Assembly (NCBI GenBank): GCA_013289795.1 | Contig: JABCZH010000010.1 | Location: 99,308 to 163,307, forward strand | From: Acidobacteriota bacterium | GTDB lineage: Bacteria; Acidobacteriota; Terriglobia; Terriglobales; Acidobacteriaceae | Direction: 5' to 3' | Length of the DNA stretch: 64,000 nt | Shown: positions 1 through 8,508 of the stretch, one piece after another | Numbering within the stretch: position 1 is the first letter of the stretch | Layout of the letters: every line of letters starts with the position of its first letter | Notes under the pieces: generated by a model | The model's database searches: none | Told to the model about the DNA's origin: nothing | What the model saw: the letters and a program-made list of their open reading frames with translations, nothing else | Position numbers and translations under genes: made by a program

Positions 1-1
1 G

Positions 2-394
2 ATGTCCCAAGGTATGCACCAGATGTTGCACCAGCAATACCTAAAGCACAAAGACGATCTGCCCGCAGACTATGAATCGAAGATGACCGCCAGGATGGAT
101 GAAATGTTCGAGAACATGCCCTGGGATGAAATGATGCAGGCTATGGCTCCGGTGTACGAGAAGCACTTTACGAAGGGCGACATCGACAGCTTGATTGCAT
201 TCTATTCCTCGCCCACCGGTGAGAAGATGTTACGAGAGATGCCCTCCATCATGACGGAGGCGATGCAAAGTATGACGCCGATCATGACCAAGTATATGGA
301 GACCGTCCAACAACGACTACAGAAGGAAACTGACGTCATGATTGCCCAGTCCAAGAAAGCGTCTAGCCCTAACACTACAGCTACACACAACTGA
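2..394 (+). CDS. DUF2059 domain protein, 5' truncated
   Basis: This is the C-terminal 130 residues of a protein whose start lies before the window; the reading frame is open to the left edge. The segment DIDSLIAFYSSPTGEKML is the hallmark of the DUF2059 family, small mostly helical exported proteins of unknown function in many diderm bacteria. The tail after it is Lys/Gln/Ser/Thr rich. Without the N-terminus a signal peptide cannot be checked. It converges on the leftward gene ending at 417, with only 22 bases between the stops. Confidence 0.75.
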   Translation: MSQGMHQMLHQQYLKHKDDLPADYESKMTARMDEMFENMPWDEMMQAMAPVYEKHFTKGDIDSLIAFYSSPTGEKMLREMPSIMTEAMQSMTPIMTKYMETVQQRLQKETDVMIAQSKKASSPNTTATHN

Positions 395-416
395 GCCAAC
401 TTGCTACCGCTTCATC

Positions 417-1967
417 TCACTCAACGTGGGCGTCGAACACTCCTGTTTCTACTCGACCCGCGCGCTTGACCTGGACAAAGAGGCGGTAATCACCGGCTTT
501 CGGGAAGCCGTAGGGGAAAGACACCTCTGGCGACACCGATGCCGGGGGCATAGCCATATCTGATGCCATGCCAGTCTGCGTCTGTACCACGTACGCGGGC
601 AAGCCTGCCTGGGCCAACTCGATCGCTGCCATGGGAGCTGATCCCGCCGGGTGCACGTGAGCAAATACAGTCTGGTCGGAGCGCACAAATTCCGCATGAG
701 CCGCCATGCCCATGTAAGGCTCCAGGTTCTGCACCGGCTTTCCGTCGGCGTCCTGCAAACGAAAGCGGAAATCGGTGGCCATCCCAGCTTTCAGTGGCGC
801 GACCGGCGACTCCCAAATCATCTGCGCGCCGTCTGGAAGCAAAGACTTTGTAGCCGCGTTCGCGCTGGTCGAAATGCCGGCGCCATCCCACTCGGAATCG
901 TCGCCAGTTACGGCATTGCTCGAAATCTCGGGAAGTTCGACTTCGCCAACCATGGTTGTTGGGAAGCCAGTTTGATGGACCACGTCGGCAAAAATCTGGT
1001 AGCGGCCGGCTGGCAGGCTAGGCAATTGGACCACGAATTGGCCGCCGTCGGTTCTCTCGGGATGTAAGTGCAGAAAGCGATCCATCTGCGGAAGCCGGAA
1101 CAAGAATAAGTGCATCAGGTGATTGTGATCAGGAATAAGGTCGGCCAAATAGTCGGAGGGCACCCATCCTCGTGGCAGCTCGCTGGTGCGTGCTTTCGTC
1201 GGCCGCAAACTCAAGAGCAGCCGGCCTCCGGGTTCCAGCGTTCCAGACACCTGCGGAACCTGATAAACGTTTGCATTGGCCACTAATTCCTCGGCGTCCC
1301 ACCAGCGTTTGCCGCCATACAGCAGCGCGAGGCAGAAGATGGCGGCTAAGGCCATCACCATTCGAGCGCGCAGCCGGTCGTTTTCTGCCGGTTTGACTCC
1401 GGGAATCAACTCGGCTTCTCGCGCAGCTGCGGTAGCGATGGCCACTGCCCCGAACGCCAGTACGATGGTCAAACCGAAGAGTATGCCACCCAGGGGCCTT
1501 GACATGCGCATGGTGCGCTGCGAAATCGCTGGGACGGGCACAGAGAGTTCAGCCTTGCCGCGCGCGCCGTCCACCTCCACGCGTATCTGAATCGAGCCAA
1601 ATTCCATCAGCCAAAGGTTGCCGGTGAAGAACTGCTGGTCTTGTTGTGAGCGCACGGTAGGCTCAGGCGAAGCCGGGTATTTGGCTCCCGCCCCGGTGAG
1701 GGCAAGCGCCAGAATCCCCACCTGAGTAACATCATTCGTCTGACTCCGAATCTCGACTTCTGCAACCCCGGGAACCACCTGTGGTACGCGCACCGTAACA
1801 AAAAGATGATAGGGCCCGGCATCGCCTTCATAGAAGACGTCAGGACTGCCCACGTGGGCCCCAGCCGGGAACGCGGTCAGCAACACGACCAGCAGAAGAT
1901 AGCGCGCGTAGGACGATCGCGTCGCACGACTCGCGGAAAGATCGACACTTCTTATTTGCTCTGGCAC
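417..1967 (-). CDS. exported membrane-anchored protein with His-rich segments
   Basis: A 516-residue protein with a GTG start at 1967. It has an N-terminal signal segment (about residues 22-37, ending AHVG), an all-beta part of about 110 residues, two hydrophobic segments around residues 160-180 and 200-217, then a long C-terminal periplasmic part. That part carries His-rich stretches DHNHLMHLFLF, FLHLHPER and FAHVHPAG, which suggest metal (perhaps copper) binding or a YtkA/FixH-like beta domain. The metal role is inference only. It lies 18 bases downstream of the membrane protein at 1986-3164, so the two are probably cotranscribed. I cannot name the family with certainty. Confidence 0.7.
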   Translation of the reverse strand: MPEQIRSVDLSASRATRSSYARYLLLVVLLTAFPAGAHVGSPDVFYEGDAGPYHLFVTVRVPQVVPGVAEVEIRSQTNDVTQVGILALALTGAGAKYPASPEPTVRSQQDQQFFTGNLWLMEFGSIQIRVEVDGARGKAELSVPVPAISQRTMRMSRPLGGILFGLTIVLAFGAVAIATAAAREAELIPGVKPAENDRLRARMVMALAAIFCLALLYGGKRWWDAEELVANANVYQVPQVSGTLEPGGRLLLSLRPTKARTSELPRGWVPSDYLADLIPDHNHLMHLFLFRLPQMDRFLHLHPERTDGGQFVVQLPSLPAGRYQIFADVVHQTGFPTTMVGEVELPEISSNAVTGDDSEWDGAGISTSANAATKSLLPDGAQMIWESPVAPLKAGMATDFRFRLQDADGKPVQNLEPYMGMAAHAEFVRSDQTVFAHVHPAGSAPMAAIELAQAGLPAYVVQTQTGMASDMAMPPASVSPEVSFPYGFPKAGDYRLFVQVKRAGRVETGVFDAHVE

Positions 1968-1985
1968 TTCGATTCTCGGTCTTCC

Positions 1986-3164
1986 TTAGCGGCGAACCTT
2001 GCGCAGCCAGCCTCCACAAGCCAGTCCGATCCGCGTAGTCACGATGGCCAAGCCCAAGGCGGCCGCCATAATCAGCCAGAACTGCATGCGGCTGGCCGCT
2101 GCCGGGTAAAACTGGTTCATGGCCGTATGAGATGTGGGCTGCGTGAAATAAGGGATATAACCAGTGCCAAAAAACCAGTTACGGGACCAGGGCGACAACA
2201 GAAAATCGGCGAAGGGCCACTGCACCGCGATGAAACCCGTTAGAAACACCGTTCCCAGGATCATCGCCATCTTCCAGCGGTTAGCTTCCGGCAGCCTGGC
2301 GCGGACCAAGTCCCAGAGGAATGCAGGGACGATGATCAGCAGAGGAAAGTCCAGCGGGATGAGATGGGTCACATGCTGGTAAACCGGGCCCAATTTAGGC
2401 GTGGCCGGAAACATGGGAAAGATCCACACGTTTGCCATGGCGAATGCGGTATACATGGCGGCCATGATCGTACATGCCCAACGACGGCCCGATGCAACGG
2501 CCAGGGCGATCAGTATCCCCGGCACTTCCCCGCACACCGCGGCATAGCAGATGGCGCTGTGCTCAAGAATACGGTGATTGGCCAGGATGAGATGCAGCAG
2601 GATAATGGTCGCGCCTAGATAGAGGAAAAGAAATTCGAGTTTCTTCCTCGCCGCCGCCGAACTGCGGTTCCTCGCTCCCGCCAGTAGGACGATGCCGCCC
2701 AACTGCACCCCGGTGACTCCGATCACCAAAGCCCAGTGGGGAGGACTGTTTAGCTTGGCGTCCAGACCATAGGCAGCATGCCACCAATTGTCGAAACCGG
2801 CCGAACTCAGCATCACGATTCCGCCCCATGCCGCTATGAAAGCCCCAAGGGGCGCATGGAATCCCCAAACCTGGATCGACGCAGCCCGGTCGGATGCAAC
2901 CGGGAGAAAGGTCGTCCGCAAGATCATGTATCCGCACGAAATCCCGGCCAGGATTCCGCAAAGGTAAATCACCATGTGTGCGGGAGTCCAAAAGCTGTCA
3001 CGACCAATCGATGCGTGCCAGGCGATGTCCCAATACATCCCCACCGTGAAGCACGTAGCTGCCCCCACTACCCCAAGCACGGGCCAGGGAACGGAAGTCA
3101 ATAGACCGGTTTGAGCTGTAGTTTGAGGGACAACGTGACGGTCAACAACAACGGAACCTGCCAT
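1986..3164 (-). CDS. polytopic membrane protein of unknown function
   Basis: A 392-residue protein that is mostly hydrophobic, with roughly nine or ten predicted membrane segments and short loops. Near the N-terminus, MYWDIAWHASIGRDSFWTP carries Asp, His, Arg and Trp in or next to the first helices, and further His residues lie in helices (HLILANHRILEH). Buried polar residues of this kind suggest a cofactor, metal or transported ligand. I chose the ATG at 3164 over an in-frame TTG at 3182; neither has a strong ribosome site. It is the first gene of a two-gene unit with the His-rich protein at 417-1967. No known family was recognised. Confidence 0.7.
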   Translation of the reverse strand: MAGSVVVDRHVVPQTTAQTGLLTSVPWPVLGVVGAATCFTVGMYWDIAWHASIGRDSFWTPAHMVIYLCGILAGISCGYMILRTTFLPVASDRAASIQVWGFHAPLGAFIAAWGGIVMLSSAGFDNWWHAAYGLDAKLNSPPHWALVIGVTGVQLGGIVLLAGARNRSSAAARKKLEFLFLYLGATIILLHLILANHRILEHSAICYAAVCGEVPGILIALAVASGRRWACTIMAAMYTAFAMANVWIFPMFPATPKLGPVYQHVTHLIPLDFPLLIIVPAFLWDLVRARLPEANRWKMAMILGTVFLTGFIAVQWPFADFLLSPWSRNWFFGTGYIPYFTQPTSHTAMNQFYPAAASRMQFWLIMAAALGLAIVTTRIGLACGGWLRKVRR

Positions 3165-3425
3165 TTTTGGGGCCCACCCCAAGCATGAAGCGTCCGTATT
3201 ATAACCCAGGTGTGCACCGGCTCCGACGCACGGAATCGAGGATCTAGCCTAACTTTCGACAACTTGGAGAAGATGACAAACGTATGGAGAACTTTAGGTA
3301 CATGGTTCGGGTGAAGAGACGATTTCTTCCTCATCTCCAGCGACGTTTTGTAGTAACATTTGCGGCGTCAACTTTGGCGCGGGGCGAATGGGCCCGCGCC
3401 GCAGCTTCCAATTCTGGAGGGTTCG

Positions 3426-3596
3426 ATGGAGCAACCGGCTGCAGGTAGTCCCCGGAGCAATGCGCAGGGGGCTGATTCTTCCCAAACGCCGCATCACGAG
3501 GGTCGCGGAGTTTGGGTACTGACTGCCTATGGCGTCTCTGGCCTGGCATTGTTCGGCGTTCTTATTTATTACTTCTCCGTGTATGTGACCCGGTAG
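3426..3596 (+). CDS. small single-pass membrane protein
   Basis: A 56-residue protein. The first 28 residues are polar (Gln, Ser, Pro, His), followed by one hydrophobic helix of about 24 residues (VWVLTAYGVSGLALFGVLIY) and a short C-terminal VTR. A good ribosome site, CTGGAGG, ends 5 bases before the ATG at 3426; this supports the short form over an in-frame ATG at 3360. It lies between the divergent membrane gene at 1986-3164 and purM. No homologue is recognised; it could be a small subunit or regulator of a membrane complex. Confidence 0.6.
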   Translation: MEQPAAGSPRSNAQGADSSQTPHHEGRGVWVLTAYGVSGLALFGVLIYYFSVYVTR

Positions 3597-3757
3597 GCCG
3601 GGGTCTCACGGCGGTGATTTCCCATGCCCTCACGCTGGCGCGGCCCTGTCTGCAAACGTGCTAGAATTGGCCCGCTCAATCGTGGGCGCTTCTCCTAAGA
3701 ATAAACACCTGACGGTTTCCTGGCAGCCCAAGAAACGGACTAAGAGACGGATTGACT

Positions 3758-4810
3758 GTGGCCCAAACTCCATCGACTACCGCCACCATAACGTATGCCG
3801 ATGCGGGCGTAGACATCGACCGCGCCAATCGCACCAAGAAACGCATCAAGTACCTCGCTCACAAGACTTTCACCCGCGGCGTGCTGAGCGAAATTGGCGG
3901 CTTTGGCGGGCTGTTCTCCATTGACCGGGACAAGTATCTTGATCCCGTGCTGGTTTCGAGCGTGGACGGCGTCGGCACCAAGCTCAAGATCGCCTTCGAA
4001 ATGAAGATGCACCACACCATCGGCGCCGACCTGGTAAACCATTGCGTCAATGACATCGCGGTGCAGGGCGCGGCGCCGCTCTTCTTCATGGACTACCTGG
4101 CCACGGGCAAACTTGTCCCCGAAGTGGCGGAAAAAGTTGTCGAAGGTCTGGCGGACGCTTGCAAACAGAATGGATGCGCCCTGATTGGCGGAGAGACTGC
4201 CGAGATGCCCGGCTTCTATCCCGATGGCGAATACGATCTGGCCGGATTCATCGTTGGAGTGGTGGAACGGGAGCGCATCATCAACGGAAAGGCTGTGCAA
4301 CCCGGCGACATCATCCTGGGCTTGGCGTCGAATGGCCTTCACACCAACGGCTACTCTTTGGCCCGCAAGCTGTTGTTTGAGATCGCTCACTACACGCCCG
4401 ACTCCTACGTGAACGAGCTCAAGGGAAAAGTCGGCAACGAGCTCATGCACACCCACCGCAGTTACTGGCCGATGATCAAGAAACTGGTACATGCCGACTG
4501 CGTTTCCGCGCTGGCCCACATCACTGGCGGGGGAATTACGGAAAATCTGCCTCGTGTTCTGCCACGTGGCGCAGCCGCCGTGATCGAGATGGGAACGTGG
4601 CCGGTGCTGCCCATATTCGAGCATCTGCAAAAGCTGGGCAATGTTCCTCCCGACGAGATGCTACGCACCTTCAACATGGGGCTCGGCATGCTGCTGGTGG
4701 TTCCCGCCGCCAAGTTCAAGAAGGCCCAGAGCGTCCTCGACAAGATTGGCGAAAAGGCCTACACCGTGGGCCGGATTGTGAAGGGTGACAGGAAAGTGAT
4801 GTACACGTAG
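3758..4810 (+). CDS. purM: phosphoribosylformylglycinamidine cyclo-ligase (AIR synthetase)
   Basis: PurM catalyses the ATP-dependent ring closure of FGAM to AIR in the fifth step of purine synthesis, in the cytosol. The signature segments are present: TYADAGVDIDRAN at the N-terminus, LVSSVDGVGTKLKIAF, MNDIAVQGA-like VNDIAVQGAAPLFFMDY, GGETAEMPGFY and ITGGGITENLPR. The length of about 350 residues is normal. I chose GTG at 3758 because GAGACGG lies 7 bases upstream; an in-frame TTG at 3752 would sit on top of that site. purH lies 8 kb away, so the purine genes are scattered. Nothing looks broken. Confidence 0.96.
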   Translation: MAQTPSTTATITYADAGVDIDRANRTKKRIKYLAHKTFTRGVLSEIGGFGGLFSIDRDKYLDPVLVSSVDGVGTKLKIAFEMKMHHTIGADLVNHCVNDIAVQGAAPLFFMDYLATGKLVPEVAEKVVEGLADACKQNGCALIGGETAEMPGFYPDGEYDLAGFIVGVVERERIINGKAVQPGDIILGLASNGLHTNGYSLARKLLFEIAHYTPDSYVNELKGKVGNELMHTHRSYWPMIKKLVHADCVSALAHITGGGITENLPRVLPRGAAAVIEMGTWPVLPIFEHLQKLGNVPPDEMLRTFNMGLGMLLVVPAAKFKKAQSVLDKIGEKAYTVGRIVKGDRKVMYT

Positions 4811-4829
4811 CTGAGCGATTCGGCCCGCT

Positions 4830-5222
4830 CTATTGATCCAAAGAAACCAGGCGCAGGCCCTCGACCTGTTGAAAGTGCTTCCGATTGCGGGTGAGTAGCT
4901 GTAACCCATTTGCCAGGGCAATACCAGCGATCAAGCTGTCTCCCATCCCAATCGGCAACCCTCTTGCAGCGAGGTCTCTGCGGACGTCGGCCGCCCGGAC
5001 AGCGGACTCAAGATCTAGGGGAAGTACCGGTAGAGTTGAGATAAGGCGCCGGACTTCCTCACCTTGTTTGCCCTGGTCCGCCCCGCTCAGCAGTTCAAAA
5101 CAAGTCACAGCACTCGTGCGTAGGGATTGTGAAGCAGCGTAGGACCTGATGCGCTCGGCTGACGGCTGAACTCCTTTGAGATAATCAATTAGTACATCAG
5201 TGTCAGCTAGTATCAACGCCAA
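4830..5222 (-). CDS. vapC: PIN-domain toxin, VapC type
   Basis: A 130-residue PIN-domain protein, predicted to be an Mg-dependent RNase that is the toxin of a type II toxin-antitoxin pair. The acidic active-site residues are visible: Asp7 in ADTDVLIDYL, Glu43 in CFELLSG and Asp95 in GMGDSLIAG. The C-terminus ends in the usual LLTRNRKHFQQVEGLRL block. The start codon overlaps the end of the antitoxin gene by 10 bases, typical of translationally coupled vapBC. All key residues are intact, so the toxin should be active. Its targets (commonly tRNA) are not predictable here. Confidence 0.88.
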   Translation of the reverse strand: MALILADTDVLIDYLKGVQPSAERIRSYAASQSLRTSAVTCFELLSGADQGKQGEEVRRLISTLPVLPLDLESAVRAADVRRDLAARGLPIGMGDSLIAGIALANGLQLLTRNRKHFQQVEGLRLVSLDQ

Positions 5223-5452
5223 CTCCCGCGCAGTGCGGTCGTGACCTCACGAAGGTTGTCCGCCTCTTCAGCGGAAAGAGAACCCTCCAAAGAAAGAAAG
5301 TCCTTCAGCCTCTGACTTTGTTCTTTATTGCCACGCAGGTACTCTTCGATGGCCTCGGCCAAGACGCTGGAAAAGCCTTTCTCTCCGCGCCGCGCCGCCA
5401 AGGCAAGAAGGGCGCTGCGATGTTCCGTCTTCATTTCCACCGTTGTTCTCAT
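5213..5452 (-). CDS. vapB: antitoxin, ribbon-helix-helix, VapB type
   Basis: A 79-residue protein directly upstream of, and overlapping by 10 bases, the VapC toxin. The N-terminal MRTTVEMKTEHRSALLALA fits a ribbon-helix-helix DNA-binding fold, and the acidic C-terminal half (LSLEGSLSAEEADNLREV) fits a toxin-wrapping tail. It should neutralise VapC and repress its own promoter. The ATG is at 5452; AGGAG lies only 1 base before it. A TACAAT box 7 bases upstream of the ATG suggests a leaderless mRNA. The second ATG (codon 7) is a possible alternative start. Confidence 0.82.
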   Translation of the reverse strand: MRTTVEMKTEHRSALLALAARRGEKGFSSVLAEAIEEYLRGNKEQSQRLKDFLSLEGSLSAEEADNLREVTTALRGSWR

Positions 5453-5458
5453 GCTCCT

Positions 5459-5482
5459 ATTGTAACATGCATGTGCATGTTA
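5459..5482 (-). promoter_or_regulatory. vapBC promoter and operator palindrome
   Basis: A perfect inverted repeat with 9-base arms, TAACATGCA-TG-TGCATGTTA, spans 5463-5482. On the minus strand a TACAAT -10 box (5459-5464) overlaps its edge and sits 7 bases before the vapB ATG. This arrangement fits autorepression by the VapB or VapBC complex. The -35 is poor (a TTACAA lies 19 bases upstream). Confidence 0.6.
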
Positions 5483-5532
5483 ATTGTAAGTATATGATAA
5501 ACAACGGCCCGACTGTAAGACTTGCGATCTTC

Positions 5533-5787
5533 TCAACGAAGTCTTATCGAAGAAACCAAGAACACAGATGGACCCGACAGCAATAAGGCCAGCAGCGCGT
5601 GAAGACGAGTGCTTGGTTTAATCAAGTCTCGGACTAAGAACACCAGGGTTACCAACAGCAGCAAAGGCACAAGAACCATCTCGACCACAATTGCTGCATC
5701 AGGGTGATTTATGTGAATGAGACTCCAGAAAACTCCGACCAAAAGCAAATTCAGCGACGCCAGGACTAGAGGAGTCGCGATCTTCAT
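5533..5787 (-). CDS. small membrane protein, three helices
   Basis: An 84-residue hydrophobic protein with three predicted membrane segments: ATPLVLASLNLLLVGVFWSL, then about VVEMVLVPLLLLVTLVFLV, then LLALLLSGPSVFLVSS. I chose the ATG at 5787 because AGGAG lies 11 bases upstream; an in-frame GTG at 5811 has no ribosome site. It lies between vapBC and thyX, both on the same strand, with 69 bases to the thyX stop. No family recognised; it could be lineage-specific. Confidence 0.5.
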   Translation of the reverse strand: MKIATPLVLASLNLLLVGVFWSLIHINHPDAAIVVEMVLVPLLLLVTLVFLVRDLIKPSTRLHALLALLLSGPSVFLVSSIRLR

Positions 5788-5856
5788 TTCTTCTGACACT
5801 CCTGTTTGCACTGGTGCAGGATGTCACTCGTCCATGTGTTTTCGGGTGACGAGCCG

Positions 5857-7440
5857 CTACCTCTTCAACAGATCCACGGGCTCACGCACATCGGTCACGC
5901 GGAAATACCTAGAAAGCGCGGGATGCTTCTTAGTCACCGCTTCAAACATCGCGTACGCCACATTGCGATAGGACGCGTGTCCGGCGGGAGTCGTTCTCAG
6001 CTCGGAGATGTACACCACTTCGGCGAAATCCATCTTGAACAACGTCCGTTTGCGGAAGCCTAGAGGAATCGCATACTGGGCATTCTCCTTAGCCTCGGGT
6101 CCCGGCTGCCGGGACAACTGTTCCACAGCTTCCGCCGTGCGTTGCATGGCTTCGTCGTAGGCTTCACGGACTCCCGCGCTCTCCAGTTCGGGCGGAGTGT
6201 CGTAGCCGTGCCGGGTGGTGAATTCCTGCCCAATCTGCACACAGCGCCGATGGCGATGCATATCGCGGAAGCCGCCCACGTCCATCAGAATGTCGAAGCG
6301 GAACTGTTGTCCCGCACAGAACGCGCGCTGCATCTCGTCATGCTTGCCGCGATGCCGCAGGCCCACGTCGATGATCTCCCGCCGAATCCGTTCCCCCGCC
6401 GCCTCGACCGCCATGCGAATCTGCCTATAGGGATAGTGGCTGTGCTCATAGACCAGCGTGGCTGCGAGTTCCACTTCCAGCGGTTCTTCTTCCAGCAGAT
6501 CGACCATCGGGGCTGGCGCGACTGGCAAGCTTCCCATCAATTGTTTCGCGATCTGCTTGACTTCTCCCCGCGTCTCCATCTCGTAGCGGTTGGGATCGGC
6601 GTATTTCACCAGCGTCGGCGCTACGCGAACCTCGCGCAGTAACTCCTCTTCCGCGCGCGCGCCCAGCTCCGGCGAGACCGCGCGGATCTGGCCCACCAAC
6701 TCCTGCATTGCCTCCTGATTCACGTTGTACGCAGGCCCCGTGGCGGCGCGTTTCAACAGCTCTCCGAGGTGCCGCACCTCGCGATGCTTATGCGAAAGCA
6801 AATGCGAAACCTGGCTCTCCAACGTGCGTGCGTTGACGATTTCTCCCAGCGACGTATTGGTCGCCAGCGGCAAAAGATAGCGCGAAATGTCGAACGCCCT
6901 GGCCCGCAGGGTTCGCTCGTAAGCCTCCTGCTTCATGTCTTCCGGCTTGGGAGTGATGCTGGCCAGATACAGCGCCATCCGGTCGGAGAGCGATTCGTAC
7001 TGCGTGAACAAATCCTGGATGGTCTGCTTGTACAGGGTCCGCGCCAATTGGTCGTCGCCGAAGTCGGGTGTGAAGTAGCCGCTCTTATTGAAATCCTGGT
7101 AGCGGGTGGACCGCTCCTGGCCATCCCAGCGCTGCTCGTCGGCAACGGCAATGGCCGCAAGAATCGAGAGCTTTTCGATGGCCATTGCCACGTGCGCCAA
7201 ATCCGCGATGGAACGGTGTCCGTACTGAAAGTAGAAAGTATTGAGGAATTTCTCGGCTTTCTGCTGGCTGATTTCCCGGAGAGATTCCTTCATGGAAAGC
7301 GAGGATCGCGAATACTTGGCCATCGCGTAAGCCTGGATTTCCGGCTCCGCGCCGTAGACGGCATAGACTTCGACGGACGGCTCATTCGTCAGCCCCTGGT
7401 TCCCGTTCGCGGGGGTGATCGTCTCGCTGGCCTCAGGCAT
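5857..7440 (-). CDS. tandem ThyX-type flavin-dependent thymidylate synthase
   Basis: A 527-residue protein, about twice the length of a normal ThyX (220-280), that reads as two ThyX folds in a row. The first half has YGHRSIADLAHVAMAIE and ERSTRY, matching the ExSxRY end of the ThyX signature. The second half has YEHSHYPYRQIR and MHRHRRC, matching the RHR start of the signature. Known ThyX enzymes make dTMP from dUMP with methylene-tetrahydrofolate, NADPH and FAD as a homotetramer; here the composite sites would form between halves. Activity is inferred. Similar two-domain proteins are annotated as ThyX in other genomes. It has no operon partner. Confidence 0.8.
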   Translation of the reverse strand: MPEASETITPANGNQGLTNEPSVEVYAVYGAEPEIQAYAMAKYSRSSLSMKESLREISQQKAEKFLNTFYFQYGHRSIADLAHVAMAIEKLSILAAIAVADEQRWDGQERSTRYQDFNKSGYFTPDFGDDQLARTLYKQTIQDLFTQYESLSDRMALYLASITPKPEDMKQEAYERTLRARAFDISRYLLPLATNTSLGEIVNARTLESQVSHLLSHKHREVRHLGELLKRAATGPAYNVNQEAMQELVGQIRAVSPELGARAEEELLREVRVAPTLVKYADPNRYEMETRGEVKQIAKQLMGSLPVAPAPMVDLLEEEPLEVELAATLVYEHSHYPYRQIRMAVEAAGERIRREIIDVGLRHRGKHDEMQRAFCAGQQFRFDILMDVGGFRDMHRHRRCVQIGQEFTTRHGYDTPPELESAGVREAYDEAMQRTAEAVEQLSRQPGPEAKENAQYAIPLGFRKRTLFKMDFAEVVYISELRTTPAGHASYRNVAYAMFEAVTKKHPALSRYFRVTDVREPVDLLKR

Positions 7441-7578
7441 CGCTGACCCTCAGAACTTTGCAGTTCTGGAATCTTAACAGGTTGGAGCGCAGAATCTAGG
7501 GTCTAACCCGCGTGGTTCAGTCGGCCGAATCTTTCCCTTTTGGGAAGGAATCAGATAGTGTAAATGCTTGATTTCTGC

Positions 7579-8424
7579 ATGAAGCGTACGGTTCTTACAA
7601 TCTGTGGCCTGCTTTTCTGCCTGGCAGGATGGGCAGCCGCCCAGTCTGGCGCGCCTGCCGTCGAGGCCAGCCGGCCCGCGTCCTATCTTCTCTCGGACGA
7701 CGACTCGCCGGCTTCGCCGCCAGTTCAGACTGAGGACCGCACGCCTACGGTCCTGATTGCACCAGCTCCTCTGCCGCGCATGTCGCCCGAGCTCACTCTG
7801 CAAGCGTATCGCAACCGGGTCACTCAGCAGGCGGCTCGCCTATCTTCGTACTCGGCAAATTCGGTGATCCTGGCCCAGCTTCCCGCGACTCAGCAGTTCG
7901 GAGAATGCGACTTGCAACGCCTCTATTCCGCCCCACACACGCTGGAGTTCAAGTCGGTTCGCTTCGTGGGAGATGGTTTCGTGAAGAGCAACGTGATTCT
8001 CCGGCTGCTGCAGTCGGAAGTGGATCACGTGCAGAAGGACGACCCTGCAACAACCGCGCTCAGCGACGACAATTACAAGTTCTCCTACAAAGGCACCACG
8101 CAATTGCAGAACCGCCTTGTCCATGTTTTTCAGGTGAAACCGCAAACCAATCGTCCAGGCCTGTTCAAGGGGAAGGTCTATCTCGACGCGCATACCGGGA
8201 GCATGGTGCGGGCCGAAGGCAGAGTGGCGAAGTCACCCTCTTTGTTTATCAAGAGAATCGAGTTTCTCCAGGACTACAAGGAGTTCGGTGCCTTCACCTT
8301 TCCTGTACACATTCACTCCGAAGCCCGGACCCGTCTGGTGGGACGCGCAATCGTGGACATTTACCACTACGACTACCAGCCGATTGCCAGCACGCAAACG
8401 GCGCAGTTGGCGACCTCCCGATAG
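7579..8424 (+). CDS. secreted protein of unknown function, LolA-like size
   Basis: A 281-residue exported protein: the first 20 residues (MKRTVLTICGLLFCLAGWAA) form a signal peptide ending at AQS. A Pro/Ala/Asp-rich linker follows, then a mainly beta domain (about residues 90-270) with alternating strands such as FKGKVYLDAHTGSMVRAEG. The pattern recalls outer-membrane lipoprotein-sorting or sigma-E sensor beta folds, but this is only a resemblance. The ATG at 7579 gives a clean signal peptide; an in-frame ATG at 7564 is also possible. It diverges from thyX. Confidence 0.65.
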   Translation: MKRTVLTICGLLFCLAGWAAAQSGAPAVEASRPASYLLSDDDSPASPPVQTEDRTPTVLIAPAPLPRMSPELTLQAYRNRVTQQAARLSSYSANSVILAQLPATQQFGECDLQRLYSAPHTLEFKSVRFVGDGFVKSNVILRLLQSEVDHVQKDDPATTALSDDNYKFSYKGTTQLQNRLVHVFQVKPQTNRPGLFKGKVYLDAHTGSMVRAEGRVAKSPSLFIKRIEFLQDYKEFGAFTFPVHIHSEARTRLVGRAIVDIYHYDYQPIASTQTAQLATSR

Positions 8425-8474
8425 CCAGGCAACTTCCCCCAGTTTACCCATCCGCACGACGACCCAAGCCCAGC

Positions 8475-8502
8475 TATAATTCCGCTTCAACAACTCAAGG
8501 AG
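8475..8502 (+). promoter_or_regulatory. fabG -10 box and ribosome site
   Basis: A perfect TATAAT at 8475-8480 is followed by AAGGAG at 8497-8502, six bases before the fabG ATG. No good -35 box is seen at 16-18 bases upstream, so the promoter may need an activator or an extended element. Confidence 0.45.
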
Positions 8503-8508
8503 CAACTC

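Noticed and set aside
3284..3445. Short frame MENFRYMVRVKRR... before the small membrane protein
   Set aside because: It overlaps the start of a better supported small gene in another frame and has no ribosome site.
3740..4630. 296-codon open frame opposite purM
   Set aside because: It lies fully antisense to a clear purM and its residues are a mirror of purM codon bias; no domain or ribosome site.
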